Below are positions 1 to 7,328 of a stretch of DNA of 11,252 bases, in pieces. Numbering within the stretch: position 1 is the stretch's first letter; each line of letters begins with the position of its first letter. Under the pieces are notes generated by a model. It saw only the letters and a program-made list of their open reading frames with translations, did no database searches and was not told where the DNA came from. This DNA is from OFTM291 sp041741375 (lineage in GTDB: Bacteria; Gemmatimonadota; Gemmatimonadetes; Gemmatimonadales; GWC2-71-9): the NCBI GenBank assembly GCA_041741375.1, contig JBGSKF010000092.1, positions 1 to 11,252 on the forward strand, written 5' to 3'. Position numbers and translations under genes: made by a program.

Positions 1-2187
1 ACGGCGGCCCGGGCGGAGGACGCTGTCGCGGAAGCGTCCCGGCTCGCGGCGGTGACGCGCGCCGCGCTGGAGGACGCCGAACGGTACCGGCATCTGTTGG
101 CGGAGATCCGGGAACGGGAAGTTCACGAGCGATCGGCCCGGCGCCGGTCCGAGGAGAGCGTGGCCCAGCTGTCGGCCCGGCGGCAGGCACTGGAGGAACT
201 GGAGCGGGATCGCGTGGGGATTGCCCCCGCCACCGCGGCGTTGCTGGCGGACCGGAACCGCTTTGGCGATGCCGTCCTCGGTCCCCTCAGTGATTACGTC
301 TCCGCCGACCGACGCCACGCGGAACTCGCGGAACGGCTCCTCGGTGAATCGATGCACGCCGTGCTGGTCCGGGATGCGGACGCCATCGAGTCCATCCGGT
401 CCTGGCACGAATCGGCGCAGCCCGGCCCGCTCGTCCTGCTCCCCCTGACTCCGGGCCCCCGGTCCGAGGGCACGCTTCCTGCCATCGACTCGCGCCTCCA
501 GGTTCAGGATCCGGCTCGGTCGTGGGTCGCGGCTCTCCTGGACGGTGCGGAGGTCCTGGACGATCGGGGACGTGTCCTGCGCCGGGGCATCGGAGCCGTT
601 CACCTTCTGGGTTCCGGCAGTCCAACCGGTCCTCTGCAACGCCGCGCCGAACTCCAGACCCTCGGCGAGGAGCTCCGTCGCGCCGAGGAAGTGCTCCACG
701 CCGCGGTGAGCCAGCTCACGGGGACGACGGAGGCCCTGACCCGCGCCGAGGAGGACCTGGCGTCCTCGACCCAGCAGGTGGAGCAGGCCCGGGAGGCCGA
801 GAGGCGCGGCGCGGCCAGTCGCGACGACCTTCACCGGGTGCTCGGACATCTCACGCGGGAACTCGCGGATGCCGACACGCAACGGGAGCGCCTGACCGAG
901 CGAATCGGTCAGGCGGAATCTCGTCTCGCCATCGTGGACCAGGAGCTGGGCCAACGCGAACTGGCCGACGTGAACCTGCGCGAAACTCTGTCCGGGGCCC
1001 AGGCAATCCTTGCCACCTGCGAAGCCGATCAGGAAACGGCCCGGGAGCATCGGGCCCAGTGGCAGGTGCAGGAGGCACACGTGGGCGCCCGCCTCCGGAC
1101 CAACCAGGAGCGGCTGGCCCGAGTGGAGGGTGCCATCAGTGCGTCTCGCGCCAGCATCGAGAGCCTGGTCCGGGAAACCACCGAGCTGGAGACGATCAGC
1201 GCCGACCTCGAGGTGCAGCAGGCCCGCAACCAGGAGAGCCGGGTGGAGCAGCGCACCATCCTCGTCACCCGGGAAACCGCCCTGGCACAGGCCGAATCCG
1301 ACCTCACCCGGGTCAGTGATGCGCTCACCGACGCCGAGCGCCAGGTGGGGGACCTGCGGGCCACCGCCGATCTCCTGAGTGAGGAGCATCACCGCCTCGA
1401 GATCGAGTTGACCGAAGTGGCAGGAACCCGTCGCCGCATTCTGGAGCGAGTGGAAACCGAATGGAAGTCCCCCCTGGCCACCCTGGAAGCCGGCATGGTC
1501 CTGCTCGACCTGGACCGGGAAACTCTGGAGACGGAAGCCGAGCGTATCGCCACGTCTCTGGAGAGCATCGGTCCGGTCAATCCGCTGGCGCTGGAGGAAC
1601 ACGCGGAGGAAGTGAACCGTCTCGCCTTCCTCACGACGCAGCGGGACGATCTGGTGGCGGCACGACAGTCGTTGTTGCAGGCCATCCGCGAGATCGACGG
1701 CACCGCTCGTACCATGTTCCTCGACACCTTCACGGCCATCCAGGCCAACTTTCACCACGTGTTTCAGACGCTGTTCGGCGGCGGGGAGTGTGACCTGCGC
1801 CTGGCCGACGAAGGGGATCCCCTGGACAGCGAGATCGAGATCCACGCCGCCCCCCGGGGGAAGCGCACCCAGCGCATCCACCTGCTCTCCTCGGGGGAGC
1901 GCACCCTCGTGGCGGTCTCGTTGCTGTTCAGCATCTACCTGACCAAGCCGAGTCCCTTTTGCCTCATGGACGAAGTGGACGCCCCCCTGGACGATGCCAA
2001 CGTGGGTCGGTTCACCACGCTGCTCGACGAGTTCAAGCACAGCACCCAGTTCCTGGTCATCACCCACAACCCGCGCACCATGCAGTCGGCGGATGCGGTG
2101 TATGGTGTGACGATGCAGGAACCGGGGGTGTCGACCATCGTCGGCGTGCGGCTGGGGGAACATGCCACCCCCGTGGGGGCGGCGTGA
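1..2187 (+). CDS. smc: Chromosome segregation protein SMC, C-terminal part (5' end outside window)
   Basis: SMC forms the ATP-driven, ring-shaped core of the SMC-ScpAB condensin that organises and segregates the chromosome. The frame is open from base 1, so the N-terminal Walker A half is missing and 728 codons are visible. In order: the end of the first coiled coil; a hinge at about 217-650; a long Glu/Arg/Ala-rich coiled coil to about 1560; then the C-terminal ATPase lobe. That lobe holds SIGPVNPLALEE, LFGGGE, the ABC signature as LSSGER (1885-1902), Walker B with catalytic Glu in CLMDEVD (Asp 1969, Glu 1972), a D-loop LDDAN, and VITHNPRTM. The end, YGVTMQEPGVSTIVGVRL, closely matches B. 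subtilis SMC from memory. Oddities are LSSGE in place of the usual LSGGE, and a hinge exit lacking the usual Gly-Gly motif. aroF follows 13 nt downstream. Identity is secure; this is SMC rather than RecN or Rad50 because of the hinge and C-terminal signature. Confidence 0.96.
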   Translation, partial: TAARAEDAVAEASRLAAVTRAALEDAERYRHLLAEIREREVHERSARRRSEESVAQLSARRQALEELERDRVGIAPATAALLADRNRFGDAVLGPLSDYVSADRRHAELAERLLGESMHAVLVRDADAIESIRSWHESAQPGPLVLLPLTPGPRSEGTLPAIDSRLQVQDPARSWVAALLDGAEVLDDRGRVLRRGIGAVHLLGSGSPTGPLQRRAELQTLGEELRRAEEVLHAAVSQLTGTTEALTRAEEDLASSTQQVEQAREAERRGAASRDDLHRVLGHLTRELADADTQRERLTERIGQAESRLAIVDQELGQRELADVNLRETLSGAQAILATCEADQETAREHRAQWQVQEAHVGARLRTNQERLARVEGAISASRASIESLVRETTELETISADLEVQQARNQESRVEQRTILVTRETALAQAESDLTRVSDALTDAERQVGDLRATADLLSEEHHRLEIELTEVAGTRRRILERVETEWKSPLATLEAGMVLLDLDRETLETEAERIATSLESIGPVNPLALEEHAEEVNRLAFLTTQRDDLVAARQSLLQAIREIDGTARTMFLDTFTAIQANFHHVFQTLFGGGECDLRLADEGDPLDSEIEIHAAPRGKRTQRIHLLSSGERTLVAVSLLFSIYLTKPSPFCLMDEVDAPLDDANVGRFTTLLDEFKHSTQFLVITHNPRTMQSADAVYGVTMQEPGVSTIVGVRLGEHATPVGAA

Positions 2188-2200
2188 CACGGCGGCTCCC

Positions 2201-3238
2201 ATGGTGATCATCATGCGCCCCGATGCGAACCTCGCCGAGGTGGAGGCGGTGGTCGCGTCGGTCAATGCGCTCGGATTCCGGGCCCATGTCGTTCCCGGTC
2301 TGGGCCGTACGGCGGTGGCGGTGGTCGGGAATCCCGGCCCGCTCGACCCGGGGCGGTTCAGCCGGATTCCCGGAGTGGCCCGGACCATCCCCATCACCAC
2401 CCCCTACCGGCTCGTGGCCCGCGAGACCCGGGAGGCGCCGACCCGGGTCACCCTCGGAGCCGGTCCGGTGTTCGGCCCCGGGAACCTCGTAGTCCTGGCC
2501 GGCCCGTGCGCCGTGGAGGAGGCCGATCAGTTTCTGGAGACCGCCGCCGCCGTGGCCCAGGCGGGAGCCACCGTCTTGCGAGGCGGGATCTTCAAGCCCC
2601 GGACCTCACCCTATTCCTTTCAGGGGCTGGGCCTCGCCGCCCTTCCGATTCTGGCCCGGGCTCGCGAGTCCACCGGACTCGCCATCGTGACGGAGGTCGT
2701 GGACCCGGCGTCGGTCGAGCCGGTCGCCGAGGTGGTGGACATGCTGCAGATCGGCGCCCGAAACATGCAGAACGCCCCCCTCCTCCGCGCCGCGGCCCGG
2801 ACGGGCAAGCCGGTGCTGCTGAAGCGCGGCCCTGCGGCGACGATCGAGGAGTTTCTCCTGGCGGCGGAATATCTGGTGGTGGAAGGAAACCCCCACGTGG
2901 TTCTGTGCGAGCGCGGCGTGCGCGGATTCGATCCGGCGACGCGGTACCTCTTCGATGTCGCGGCGATCCCCCTCCTCCACCGCCTCACGCACCTGCCCGT
3001 GATCGCCGATCCAAGTCACGCCACGGGCCACCATGCTCTCGTCCCCTCGGTGACCCGCGCGGCGGTCGCCGCCGGCGCGGACGGCGTGCTCGTGGAGGTT
3101 CACTCCGATCCCGGCGCAGCCCGTTCCGATGGTCATCAGAGCCTCAGCCACACGGAGTTTGACGCGCTGATGCGCTCCCTGCCCCCGATCTGCTCGGCCG
3201 TCGGGACCTTCCTGACCGCCCCCATGGCCCACGCGTGA
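2201..3238 (+). CDS. aroF: 3-deoxy-7-phosphoheptulonate (DAHP) synthase, type I-beta with N-terminal regulatory domain
   Basis: This enzyme condenses phosphoenolpyruvate and erythrose 4-phosphate to DAHP, the first step of the shikimate pathway to aromatic amino acids, in the cytoplasm. The 345-residue protein has a ferredoxin-like N-terminal domain (about 1-70), which in Thermotoga maritima mediates feedback inhibition by Tyr/Phe, then a TIM barrel. Visible motifs are GPCAVE, RGGIFKPRTSPYSFQG, QIGARNMQN, LLKRGPAATIEEF, CERGVRGFD, IADPSHATGHH and VEVHSDP. The four predicted metal ligands are all present: Cys103, His273, Glu299 and Asp310, each one position after the T. maritima equivalents. 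ATG 2201 is chosen because MVIIMRP gives the family's first beta strand; an in-frame ATG at 2162 would add 13 unconserved residues inside the smc tail. No strong ribosome binding site is seen, so coupling to smc is plausible. The stop TGA shares one base with the lolA ATG. Confidence 0.95.
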   Translation: MVIIMRPDANLAEVEAVVASVNALGFRAHVVPGLGRTAVAVVGNPGPLDPGRFSRIPGVARTIPITTPYRLVARETREAPTRVTLGAGPVFGPGNLVVLAGPCAVEEADQFLETAAAVAQAGATVLRGGIFKPRTSPYSFQGLGLAALPILARARESTGLAIVTEVVDPASVEPVAEVVDMLQIGARNMQNAPLLRAAARTGKPVLLKRGPAATIEEFLLAAEYLVVEGNPHVVLCERGVRGFDPATRYLFDVAAIPLLHRLTHLPVIADPSHATGHHALVPSVTRAAVAAGADGVLVEVHSDPGAARSDGHQSLSHTEFDALMRSLPPICSAVGTFLTAPMAHA

Positions 3239-3894
3239 TGGCCCGGTCCTTCGGGGCGATAACCGTCGCCACCGCCCTGCTTCTGTCCGGCCCCCTGGAC
3301 GCCCAGGAGAGCGCCGCGGGCGTGCTCCGGGAGGCCAGCCGGGTCTACCGGAACCTGTCATCCCTTTCCGCGGATTTTGAACAGGTCATCGAGGACAGGA
3401 TGATCGACACGCTCCACAGCCGGGGGCAGCTCCTGCAGGCGGGCAATGCGAACCTGCGGATGCGCTTCAGCGACCCCGAGGGGGACCTGATCGTGAGTGA
3501 CGGCACTCATGTCTGGTTCTATCTGCCGAGCACAACCCCGGGGCAGGTCATTCGAGCTGAGGTGCCCTCCGACCCCGTCTACGGTCCCAACCTTCTCGCC
3601 CGGATCCTCGATCGGCCCGAGGAACGGTATGACAGCCGGTACCTCGCTTCGGAAGTCCTCGGGGGACGCGCCACCCACGTGGTGGAACTCACCCCCCGAA
3701 CCGACTCCCCCCCTTTCCGGCGTGCCACGGTCTGGATCGATCAGGCCGATGCCCTCCCCCGGCGCATCGAACTGGACGAACCCGGGGGACAACGCCGCAT
3801 CCTGGTGCTCACCCGCCTTCGACCCAACGCTCCGGTGCCTCGGGACGCGTTTCGATTTGTTCCTCCCTCGGGAGTGCGCATCGTCGATCAGTGA
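3238..3894 (+). CDS. lolA: Outer-membrane lipoprotein carrier protein LolA
   Basis: LolA is the periplasmic chaperone that takes lipoproteins from the inner-membrane LolCDE exporter to the outer membrane. The 218-residue product begins with a signal peptide (about 1-23, hydrophobic core AITVATALLLSG, likely cleaved near LDAQ). The mature part shows the family pattern: an early helix with LSADFEQVIED, then GQLLQAGNANLRMRFSDPEG, the conserved block LIVSDGTHVWFYLP, and a beta-rich half ending in RDAFRFVPPSGVRIVD. Length is close to E. coli LolA. ATG 3238 overlaps the aroF stop (TGATG); GTG 3235 just upstream would add one residue. No LolB is visible here. The last 7 nt overlap the 3' end of the convergent S41 peptidase gene, leaving no room for a terminator between them. 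The family call rests on the SDG-x-x-x-W-F/Y block, general architecture and signal peptide. Confidence 0.88.
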   Translation: MARSFGAITVATALLLSGPLDAQESAAGVLREASRVYRNLSSLSADFEQVIEDRMIDTLHSRGQLLQAGNANLRMRFSDPEGDLIVSDGTHVWFYLPSTTPGQVIRAEVPSDPVYGPNLLARILDRPEERYDSRYLASEVLGGRATHVVELTPRTDSPPFRRATVWIDQADALPRRIELDEPGGQRRILVLTRLRPNAPVPRDAFRFVPPSGVRIVDQ

Positions 3895-5486
3895 AGCGTG
3901 GCACTCTCCACCGTCCGGGCCACCTCGAACATCTCCCGGACCGTCGCCGATCTCCGCAACAACTGCAACGCCACTCCGGCCTGCCGGTCCCGGACCAGGC
4001 GCCTCCGGACTTCGGCTTCCCGCCCGATCACATAACGAGCGATTTCATTCCCCAGGGCACGGTCGAGCAGGCCCCGCAGCACTTCGGCCTCGGGGGGGGA
4101 GAGGGGAACTCCCTCCTCCCGCAACCGGGCCACGAGGCGCGCTCGAAGGGCCGGCGTCACCGCAAAGTCCTCCGGGAACGGGGCACTCTCGGTCCGGAGT
4201 TCGAGCGCCAGTCCGGTCAGCGCCTTCCGATAGCCCGCATACCGATCGCCCAGATCCCGCAGGAATTGGCGTTCCGCGGCACGGAGGGTATCCTGTGGAA
4301 TCACGAGGTCCGGCACAATGCCCCCCCCCCCACGCACCTCGCGCCCCTGATCCGTGCGAAAGAGGGGACGGGCCGTGATCGCGGTGTCACCCAGCGGCGC
4401 GAACCCCGGGGACCCGTTCTCCTCGCCGGGGGACGGCGCCTGGATCGTCCTCCCGCTCGGGGTGAACCAGCGGCCTGTGGTGAGGCGGAGCGCGGCGGAG
4501 TCTCCCAGGGGGAACACCGACTGGACCACGCCCTTGCCATAGGACGGTTGTCCGACCACCAAGGCCCGATCGTGATCCTGCAGGGCACCGGCCACGATCT
4601 CCGCCGCACTGGCGGTTCCCTCGTTGATCAGGATCGCCATGGGGAGGTCCCGGTACCGGTCCTGTCCGCTGGCCACATACGTCCGGTTGACCTCGGGGGT
4701 GCGTCCCCGCACCGCGACGATCTCCTGTCCCCCCGCCAGGAAAAGATCCGCGATCGACACCCCCTGCTCGAGCACCCCGCCCGGATTGCCGCGCAGGTCC
4801 AGGAGCAGGCGAGTCATGCCCAGAGGCTGAAGACTATCCAGCGTTTCCTGCAACTCCGCCGCGGATCGCTCGGTGATGGGGTTGACCGCCACGTACGCCA
4901 CGCCGGAATCGAGGAGGGTGACCGCGATCACCGAGGGGCGATGCACCGCCTGTCGGACCAGGGTGACCTCGAACGGGCGCGCGACCCCGGGGCGGCGCAC
5001 CTGGAGCCGCACGGCGGAGCCGGCTTCCCCCCGGAGCTGTGCCGTGGCCCCCCGAGTCACCGAAGTTCCGTCGATGCGCAGCACCTGGTCCCCGGTTCGC
5101 AGTCCGGACTGCTCGGCGGGTGAGTTCGGGAGCACGGCCACCACCGTGGCTCCTCCACCCCGCTGATCGAGCCGCAGACCCACGCCGAAATAGTTGCCCG
5201 TGGTCTGCTCGGACAACTGCCGGGTTTCGTCGCCCAGGAGCAGTTCGGCGTAGTCATCCTCCAGGCCAGCCAGCACCCCTTCGGCGGCGAGTTCGTACAG
5301 GTCCCCCGGGGCCAGCGAATCGACGGCGTGGCGCCGGATCGTCTCGTAGACATTCTGGAAGAGCCGGTTGGACCCGCCCTCCCCCCGGCCCGCGGCCTGG
5401 CCGGCCCCGGACCGGAGAATGAGTCCCCCACCCAGGAATGCCACCGCCAGAAGCACGGCTCCGGCCCACGGGCGCCCGGAGGTCAT
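3888..5486 (-). CDS. PDZ-containing S41 family (carboxyl-terminal processing) peptidase
   Basis: This is a serine protease of the CtpA/Prc type, which trims or degrades envelope proteins from their C-termini. The 532-residue protein has an N-terminal hydrophobic segment (about 8-25; signal peptide or anchor), a helical region, a PDZ domain (about 92-178, with YFGVGL and GLRTGDQVLRIDG) and the S41 catalytic domain (about 180-395). The catalytic dyad is visible: Ser293 in NEGTASAAEI and Lys318 in PSYGKG, 25 residues apart as in E. coli Prc. LLLDLRGNPGG, GRWFTPSGRTI and GGGGIVPDLV are also typical. A C-terminal extension of about 135 residues, helical and Arg-rich, follows the core. The ATG overlaps the tmk stop (ATGA), with GAGGTG five bases upstream, so it is the last gene of the rpmE run. 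An 11-G tract (coding strand) encodes the GGGG motif. The substrate is unknown, so no ctpA symbol is assigned. Confidence 0.92.
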   Translation of the reverse strand: MTSGRPWAGAVLLAVAFLGGGLILRSGAGQAAGRGEGGSNRLFQNVYETIRRHAVDSLAPGDLYELAAEGVLAGLEDDYAELLLGDETRQLSEQTTGNYFGVGLRLDQRGGGATVVAVLPNSPAEQSGLRTGDQVLRIDGTSVTRGATAQLRGEAGSAVRLQVRRPGVARPFEVTLVRQAVHRPSVIAVTLLDSGVAYVAVNPITERSAAELQETLDSLQPLGMTRLLLDLRGNPGGVLEQGVSIADLFLAGGQEIVAVRGRTPEVNRTYVASGQDRYRDLPMAILINEGTASAAEIVAGALQDHDRALVVGQPSYGKGVVQSVFPLGDSAALRLTTGRWFTPSGRTIQAPSPGEENGSPGFAPLGDTAITARPLFRTDQGREVRGGGGIVPDLVIPQDTLRAAERQFLRDLGDRYAGYRKALTGLALELRTESAPFPEDFAVTPALRARLVARLREEGVPLSPPEAEVLRGLLDRALGNEIARYVIGREAEVRRRLVRDRQAGVALQLLRRSATVREMFEVARTVESATLH

Positions 5487-6127
5487 CGAGGCACCTCGGC
5501 AGCCCGGCGAGCCTCCTGGAGGGCCAGCCAGGCCGCCTCCAACACGGCCTCCGGGGCCTCGGTCCCGTCCAGGTGGATCAGGCCCTCGCCCTCAGCGTTC
5601 CGGTAGAACTCCACCACCCGTGCGTGGAACTCCTCGCTTTCCCGGTCCAGACGATCCCCCGTCTTCCCCGCGCTCAGTTGCCGGCCACGCCCCACGGGTG
5701 CCTGGAGGTCGAGCACCAGCGTCAGGTCGGGCTGCAGCCCCCCCGTGGCCGCACGGTTCACCCAGTTCAATGGGTCCGGAGAGATCCCCCGGCCCGCGCC
5801 CTGATAGGCTCGAGTGGAGAGATCATATCGGTCGGAGAGCACCAGACGACCGGCCGAGAGGGCGGGCTGGATGACCCGGGCCACCAGATCGGCCCGGGCG
5901 GTGACGGCATAGAGGAGCTCCCGCTCCGGAGTGAGGTAGCCCCCCTCGAGCATGGCGGACCGGAGGGCTTCCGCCACCGGTGTCCCTCCCGGTTCCCGCA
6001 CCACAACCGGCTCGACCCCCTCGGCGCGGAGCCGTGTGGCCAGCGCCGACACCAGGGTGCTCTTCCCGGCGCCCTCCGGGCCCTCCACGACAACAAAGAA
6101 ACCCGGCATGCAGGATGATGCGGTCAC
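5483..6127 (-). CDS. tmk: Thymidylate kinase (dTMP kinase)
   Basis: Thymidylate kinase phosphorylates dTMP to dTDP with ATP, an essential step toward dTTP. From the GTG at 6127 the protein has 214 residues (numbering from that start): P-loop EGPEGAGKST at 15-24, REPGGT at 44-49 (dTMP binding), SDRYDLSTRAYQG from 98, and an Arg-containing lid (GRGRQLSAGKTGDR). Length and motif order match bacterial Tmk. The start is uncertain. GTG 6127 overlaps the upstream ylbF-family stop by one base (TAGTG), suggesting coupling. The ATG at 6109 gives MPGFFVVVEGPEG, the spacing most family members have before the P-loop. Neither has an obvious ribosome binding site. The downstream neighbour is an S41 peptidase, overlapped by ATGA, rather than the holB found after tmk in many bacteria. 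Confidence 0.93.
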   Translation of the reverse strand: MTASSCMPGFFVVVEGPEGAGKSTLVSALATRLRAEGVEPVVVREPGGTPVAEALRSAMLEGGYLTPERELLYAVTARADLVARVIQPALSAGRLVLSDRYDLSTRAYQGAGRGISPDPLNWVNRAATGGLQPDLTLVLDLQAPVGRGRQLSAGKTGDRLDRESEEFHARVVEFYRNAEGEGLIHLDGTEAPEAVLEAAWLALQEARRAAEVPR

Positions 6128-6477
6128 TAGAGAGTGATGATGCTGCTGGTGGCGCCCTTTTCGATTCCGGCGCTGATCTGCTGGTTCACGTGGGCCATCA
6201 GCTTGTCGAAATTGGCCCGCGCGACCACATAGCTCTGCCCCACCGGACTGAGTTCCAGGTCATGGACGGCCTCCTCATACTTCCGGGTGGTGTCCTCATC
6301 GGGCATCCCCCCCTGGCGGATCATGTCGTCCACTTGCCGAGCCAGCGTCTGGATCGCTTCCAGGCGCGCCACCGTATCGGCGTCGGCCCGCAGGTCCGTT
6401 TCCGCTCTCCGCAGCGCCTTGTACTCCGTGGATTGGCCCAGCAGGCGTCCAAGTTCCAGCGCCTTGTCATCAATCAT
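6127..6477 (-). CDS. YlbF/YmcA family protein
   Basis: This small (116-residue), almost wholly helical, charged cytoplasmic protein is recognised as YlbF/YmcA-like (Com_YlbF family). Support comes from the opening ALELGRLLGQSTEYKALRRAE, the central DDMIRQGGMPDED, and SPVGQSYVVARANFDKLM followed by INQ/VNQQIS-type helices. In Bacillus subtilis, YlbF, YmcA and YaaT form a complex that modulates RNase Y-dependent mRNA maturation, competence, sporulation and biofilm. Whether that role holds here is inference. There are no cysteines, so this subunit cannot itself ligate the Fe-S clusters reported for the Bacillus complex. ATG 6477 overlaps the prmC stop (ATGA) and has GAGGA eight bases upstream (6486-6490), which fixes the start. 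The stop TAG shares a base with a candidate GTG start of tmk. The family call is good; the function is open. Confidence 0.82.
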   Translation of the reverse strand: MIDDKALELGRLLGQSTEYKALRRAETDLRADADTVARLEAIQTLARQVDDMIRQGGMPDEDTTRKYEEAVHDLELSPVGQSYVVARANFDKLMAHVNQQISAGIEKGATSSIITL

Positions 6478-7328
6478 GGGATCAGTCCTCGACGCGCGGT
6501 AACAAACCGATCGCGTCCGAAAAGGTCAACATGTACGGCCACGGCACTCCATCCGGCGTCAGAGGCCAGCGTTGCCACCGTGGCCGCGCGCGAAACATCC
6601 ACTTCCAGCGCCAGCACCCCGCCAGGCACGAGCACGCGCAGGGCATCCTGCACCAGAAAGCGGTAGGGGAACATGCCATCCACTCCCCCCACCAGGGCCA
6701 GGACCGGCTCCCAGTCACGAACACCCGGTTCCAGCAGGCGATGCTCCTCCTGCGTCAGATACGGCGGATTGGAGACCACCACACTCATCGATCCCTCCGC
6801 GATCGCCGCCGTGAGATCGCCTGCAAGGTATCGCACCGGAAGCCCCAGTGCCACGGCGTTGGCCCGGGCCACGGCGAGAGCCTCGCGCGAGAGATCCACC
6901 CCGGTCACCGGACCGAGCCGCCCGGCGGATTCCTCTGCCAGAGCCAAGGCCACGCACCCACTTCCGGTTCCGACATCAAGCACCCGTCCCCCTCCGGGGG
7001 GAGCGTGGGCAAAGACCAGGTCCACCAGCCCCTCGGTCTCGGGACGGGGGATCAGCACCTGCCGGTTCACCCCGATGCGGAGCCGCCGGAACTCGGTCCA
7101 TCCGGCGATCTGTGCCGCCGGCTCCCCCGCACATCGCCGGGTCACGAGGGCGGTGAAGCGGGCCGCCGTCTCCGGGGCAAGCACCTGGTCCCCCCGGAGC
7201 GCCGCCCCTCCCAGAGATTCCTCGAGAAGATCGGCGAGAAGACGCTGCGCCTCCCGCCGGGGATCACTCACTCCCGATCGGGCCAGCGCGGATGCGGCCT
7301 CCTCGATCGCCTCCCGCCGGGTGGTCAC
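6474..7328 (-). CDS. prmC: Peptide chain release factor N5-glutamine methyltransferase PrmC
   Basis: PrmC uses S-adenosylmethionine to methylate the GGQ glutamine of release factors RF1 and RF2, raising termination efficiency. The 284-residue protein has a helical N-terminal domain (about 1-85) that docks the release factor, then a Rossmann-fold methyltransferase. Visible motifs are GEPAAQIAGWTEF, IPRPETE (93-99), the SAM loop VLDVGTGSGCVALALA (116-131) and the catalytic NPPY (187-190), which holds the target Gln amide. The C-terminus DLFGRDRFVTARR is typical. One deviation is ALEVDVSRAAT where the family usually shows an E-x-G-x-x-Q pattern. The start GTG at 7328 directly abuts the prfA stop (TGA then GTG, no gap), and no close ribosome binding site is seen, consistent with termination-reinitiation. 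Its substrate is encoded immediately upstream. Confidence 0.95.
   Translation of the reverse strand: MTTRREAIEEAASALARSGVSDPRREAQRLLADLLEESLGGAALRGDQVLAPETAARFTALVTRRCAGEPAAQIAGWTEFRRLRIGVNRQVLIPRPETEGLVDLVFAHAPPGGGRVLDVGTGSGCVALALAEESAGRLGPVTGVDLSREALAVARANAVALGLPVRYLAGDLTAAIAEGSMSVVVSNPPYLTQEEHRLLEPGVRDWEPVLALVGGVDGMFPYRFLVQDALRVLVPGGVLALEVDVSRAATVATLASDAGWSAVAVHVDLFGRDRFVTARRGLIP

Noticed and set aside
522..1319. Open frame of 265 codons in another frame within smc
   Set aside because: Its composition is dominated by Arg, Gly and Pro, with no motifs, and it lies inside the clearly coding SMC coiled coil.
2162..2200. Upstream ATG at 2162 as the aroF start
   Set aside because: It overlaps the smc end and adds 13 residues before the conserved MVIIMRP strand; ATG 2201 puts the metal ligands one position from the T. 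maritima numbering.
3891..5123. Long plus-strand open frame of about 410 codons opposite the S41 peptidase gene
   Set aside because: It is rich in Arg, Pro, Gly and His with no domain pattern, and it lies antisense to a gene with an intact Ser-Lys dyad and PDZ. It is a typical GC-rich antisense artefact.
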